A program made the position numbers and the translations under genes. This document shows, one piece after another, positions 62,761-64,000 of a DNA stretch of 64,000 nt. Positions within the stretch are counted from its first letter, which is position 1; each line of letters starts with the position of its first letter. Source of the stretch: Leifsonia shinshuensis (GTDB lineage Bacteria > Actinomycetota > Actinomycetes > Actinomycetales > Microbacteriaceae); contig NZ_JAHHZQ010000001.1 of assembly GCF_022606355.1 (NCBI RefSeq), positions 1,240,001 through 1,304,000 on the forward strand, written 5' to 3'. A model generated the notes under the pieces. The model saw only the letters and a program-made list of their open reading frames with translations, was not told the DNA's origin and searched no databases.

Positions 62761-63492
62761 CTCGTCGGTCTCGTCTGGCTCGTCGGTCTCGTCGTCGGCG
62801 AGCGCAGCGGCCTCCTCCGAGGCGAGGTCGAGCTCCGAGTCCACGTCGGTGTCCTCGTCGTACGCGACGTCGACCGAGTCGATGTCGACACCGTCGAGGT
62901 CGTCGTCACCGTGGAGGTCGTGGATGTCGTGGTCGTCGTCGGAGTCGTCGTCGGACTCCGCAGACTCCTCGTCCTCGTCGTCGTAGTCGTCCTCGTCATC
63001 GTCATCGGAGTCGACGCGGTCGTCGTCGTCGCCCTCGGCCCCGGCCTCCTCGGCCTCGGCGGCGAGCGCCTCCTGGGCCGCCTGGTACTCCGCGAGACGC
63101 TCGGACCACGGCACCCAGTCGGGCGCGAGCAGCGCGTCGTCGCCGGGCATCAGCTCGGCCTCGAGCACGGTCGGCTGGGCGTCGTCGTCGGCGCGGCCCA
63201 CGGTGACGGTCCAGTGCCATCCGGGATAGCCGGCGAGGGTGGACACGAACAGCAGGGAGACGACGCCGTCGGCCTCAACGACGTGCCCCAGGGGCTCGCC
63301 GATCGTGGACTCCGGCGTGATCTCGGCCAGGGCCGCCCGCGCGAGCGGGACGGCCGCGACGAGGTCGCTCACGTCACCGATCCGCGTGTCGTCGAGACCC
63401 TGGGCGACGTCGTCGCCGCCGCCGACCGACGTCTCGCCACTCACGTCGTCAGGCATCCCGGCGTCGTCGAGCACCCCCGCGTCGTCAGGCAT
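62710..63492 (-). CDS. DUF3027 protein with an acidic C-terminal tail
   Basis: A 260-residue protein. Residues about 20-150 are the DUF3027 domain (RAALAEITPESTIGEPLGHVVEADGVVSLLFVSTLAGYPGWHWTVTVGR ... LLAPDWVPWSERLAEYQAAQ). Residues about 165-260 are an extremely acidic low-complexity tail (runs of D and E). The start is the ATG at 63492, overlapping the cold-shock stop by 8 bases, so the two are co-translated. The role is unknown. Its end overlaps the DUF2530 gene antisense by 51 bases. Confidence 0.88.
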   Translation of the reverse strand: MPDDAGVLDDAGMPDDVSGETSVGGGDDVAQGLDDTRIGDVSDLVAAVPLARAALAEITPESTIGEPLGHVVEADGVVSLLFVSTLAGYPGWHWTVTVGRADDDAQPTVLEAELMPGDDALLAPDWVPWSERLAEYQAAQEALAAEAEEAGAEGDDDDRVDSDDDDEDDYDDEDEESAESDDDSDDDHDIHDLHGDDDLDGVDIDSVDVAYDEDTDVDSELDLASEEAAALADDETDEPDETDESAAAPDARDAEVGEAE

Positions 63493-63865
63493 CCAGATCG
63501 TCCGCAACCCGGCGCAGCACCGCCGCGATCTTGGCGCCGTGCGCCTTGTCCGGGTATTTTCCGCGGCGCAGATTGGCGCCGATGCCATCGAGCAGCTTCA
63601 CGAGGTCTTCGACGATGATCGCCATGTCGTCGGCCGACTTGCGCTTCATCTTCACCAGGCTCGGAGGCGCCTCGAGCACGCGCACAGAGAGCGCCTGGGC
63701 GCCGCGCTTGCCGTCGGCGATGCCGAACTCGAGTCGGGATCCCGCCTTCACCACCGCGCCTGCGGGCAGCGCCGAGGCGTGCAAGAAGACCTCCTGGCCG
63801 TCATCGGAGCTGATGAAGCCGAAGCCTTTCTCGTCGTCGTAGAACTTGACCTTGCCGGTAGGCAT
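63485..63865 (-). CDS. Cold-shock-domain protein, long form
   Basis: A 126-residue protein. Residues 1-65 are a cold-shock OB fold (TGKVKFYDDEKGFGFISSDDGQEVFLHASALP; RNP1 KGFGFI, RNP2 VFLHA). Residues 70-126 are a helical extension (SADDMAIIVEDLVKLLDGIGANLRRGKYPDKAHGAKIAAVLRRVADDLDA). The extended form is typical of actinobacteria. GGTT/CATGGGAA lies before the ATG, and the gene overlaps DUF3027. It is the first gene of a two-gene operon. Confidence 0.94.
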   Translation of the reverse strand: MPTGKVKFYDDEKGFGFISSDDGQEVFLHASALPAGAVVKAGSRLEFGIADGKRGAQALSVRVLEAPPSLVKMKRKSADDMAIIVEDLVKLLDGIGANLRRGKYPDKAHGAKIAAVLRRVADDLDA

Positions 63866-63921
63866 GGGAACCTCACTTCACATGGGGGATCGAATGACCA
63901 ACCTCAATTATCCTTGATTTC

Positions 63922-64000
63922 GTGACCCAGCAGACCCCGCCTCCCGTTTCCCGCGCTCAGCGGACCCTCGCGTTCATCGCAGCGGCCCTGGTCGTGGTCT
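63922..64000 (+). CDS. Membrane protein, N-terminal part only
   Basis: GTG at 63922 opens a frame continuing past the window: TQQTPPPVSRAQRTLAFIAAALVVV. A polar N-terminus then enters a hydrophobic helix. Upstream AT-rich DNA (CAATTATCC) may hold its promoter, shared divergently with the cold-shock gene. Confidence 0.7.
   Translation, partial: MTQQTPPPVSRAQRTLAFIAAALVVV

Overview
The window is chromosomal DNA from a high-GC Gram-positive actinobacterium, most likely of the family Microbacteriaceae (a Leifsonia-like organism). This is inferred from very GC-rich codon use, many GTG starts, tRNA genes with an encoded CCA end, families typical of the order (DUF2530, DUF3027, DUF3054, DUF6114/DUF6230, a C-terminal nuclease domain of the MTES_1575 type) and a DtxR/IdeR regulator. 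No sequence search was run. All family names come from motifs and remembered family features. No rRNA, CRISPR array, transposase or prophage was seen.

Layout. 1-3530: a visibly lower-GC, translationally coupled minus-strand operon: a Sec-secreted two-cysteine protein, a large lipoprotein, and a MacB/FtsX-type ABC transporter running off the left edge. It is the best candidate for an undescribed system. 3667-8688: a DUF3054 membrane protein, a kinase-aminotransferase fusion with a decayed M23 domain, and a LysR/LysE exporter pair. 8699-15209: an alpha-glucoside uptake and hydrolysis operon (GH13 enzyme, binding protein, two permeases) with a LacI repressor and LacI-like operators. 15295-20414: tRNA-Ala, housekeeping genes (galU, 5-formyl-THF cyclo-ligase, FmdB protein, mscL) and a MazF-type toxin-antitoxin pair. 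20457-24435: a tiny conserved-looking protein and a 1240-residue SF1-helicase-like protein with a broken P-loop and a nuclease domain.

24528-31003: two MFS exporters around a winged-helix regulator, then an lldR-lldD lactate module with four TGGTCNGACCA-like boxes at an exact 13-bp period. 31143-38945: thioredoxin-fold protein, TetR plus a three-gene cell-surface cluster (DUF6230, DUF6114, Pro/Thr-rich exported protein), epoxide hydrolase, cold-shock protein and small genes. 39017-49577: SDR oxidoreductase, lipoprotein, rifampicin-monooxygenase-like flavoprotein, HtrA protease, alpha/beta hydrolase, DNA polymerase IV, SixA phosphatase, S4 protein, RibD-C reductase, and an apparently leaderless MerR gene. 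49769-58200: a fully overlapping ABC-2 transporter/two-component operon, an AlkZ-like glycosylase, a truncated arfB remnant, and two flavin monooxygenases flanking an acetyltransferase. 58416-64000: tRNA-Arg, HNH nuclease, NlpC/P60 hydrolase behind a probable c-di-AMP riboswitch, DtxR/IdeR regulator, serC, DUF2530, DUF3027, a cold-shock-domain protein and the start of a membrane protein.

Most of the window is ordinary core and accessory metabolism. The accessory signals concentrate at 1-3.6 kb, 19.8-24.4 kb and 33-35 kb.
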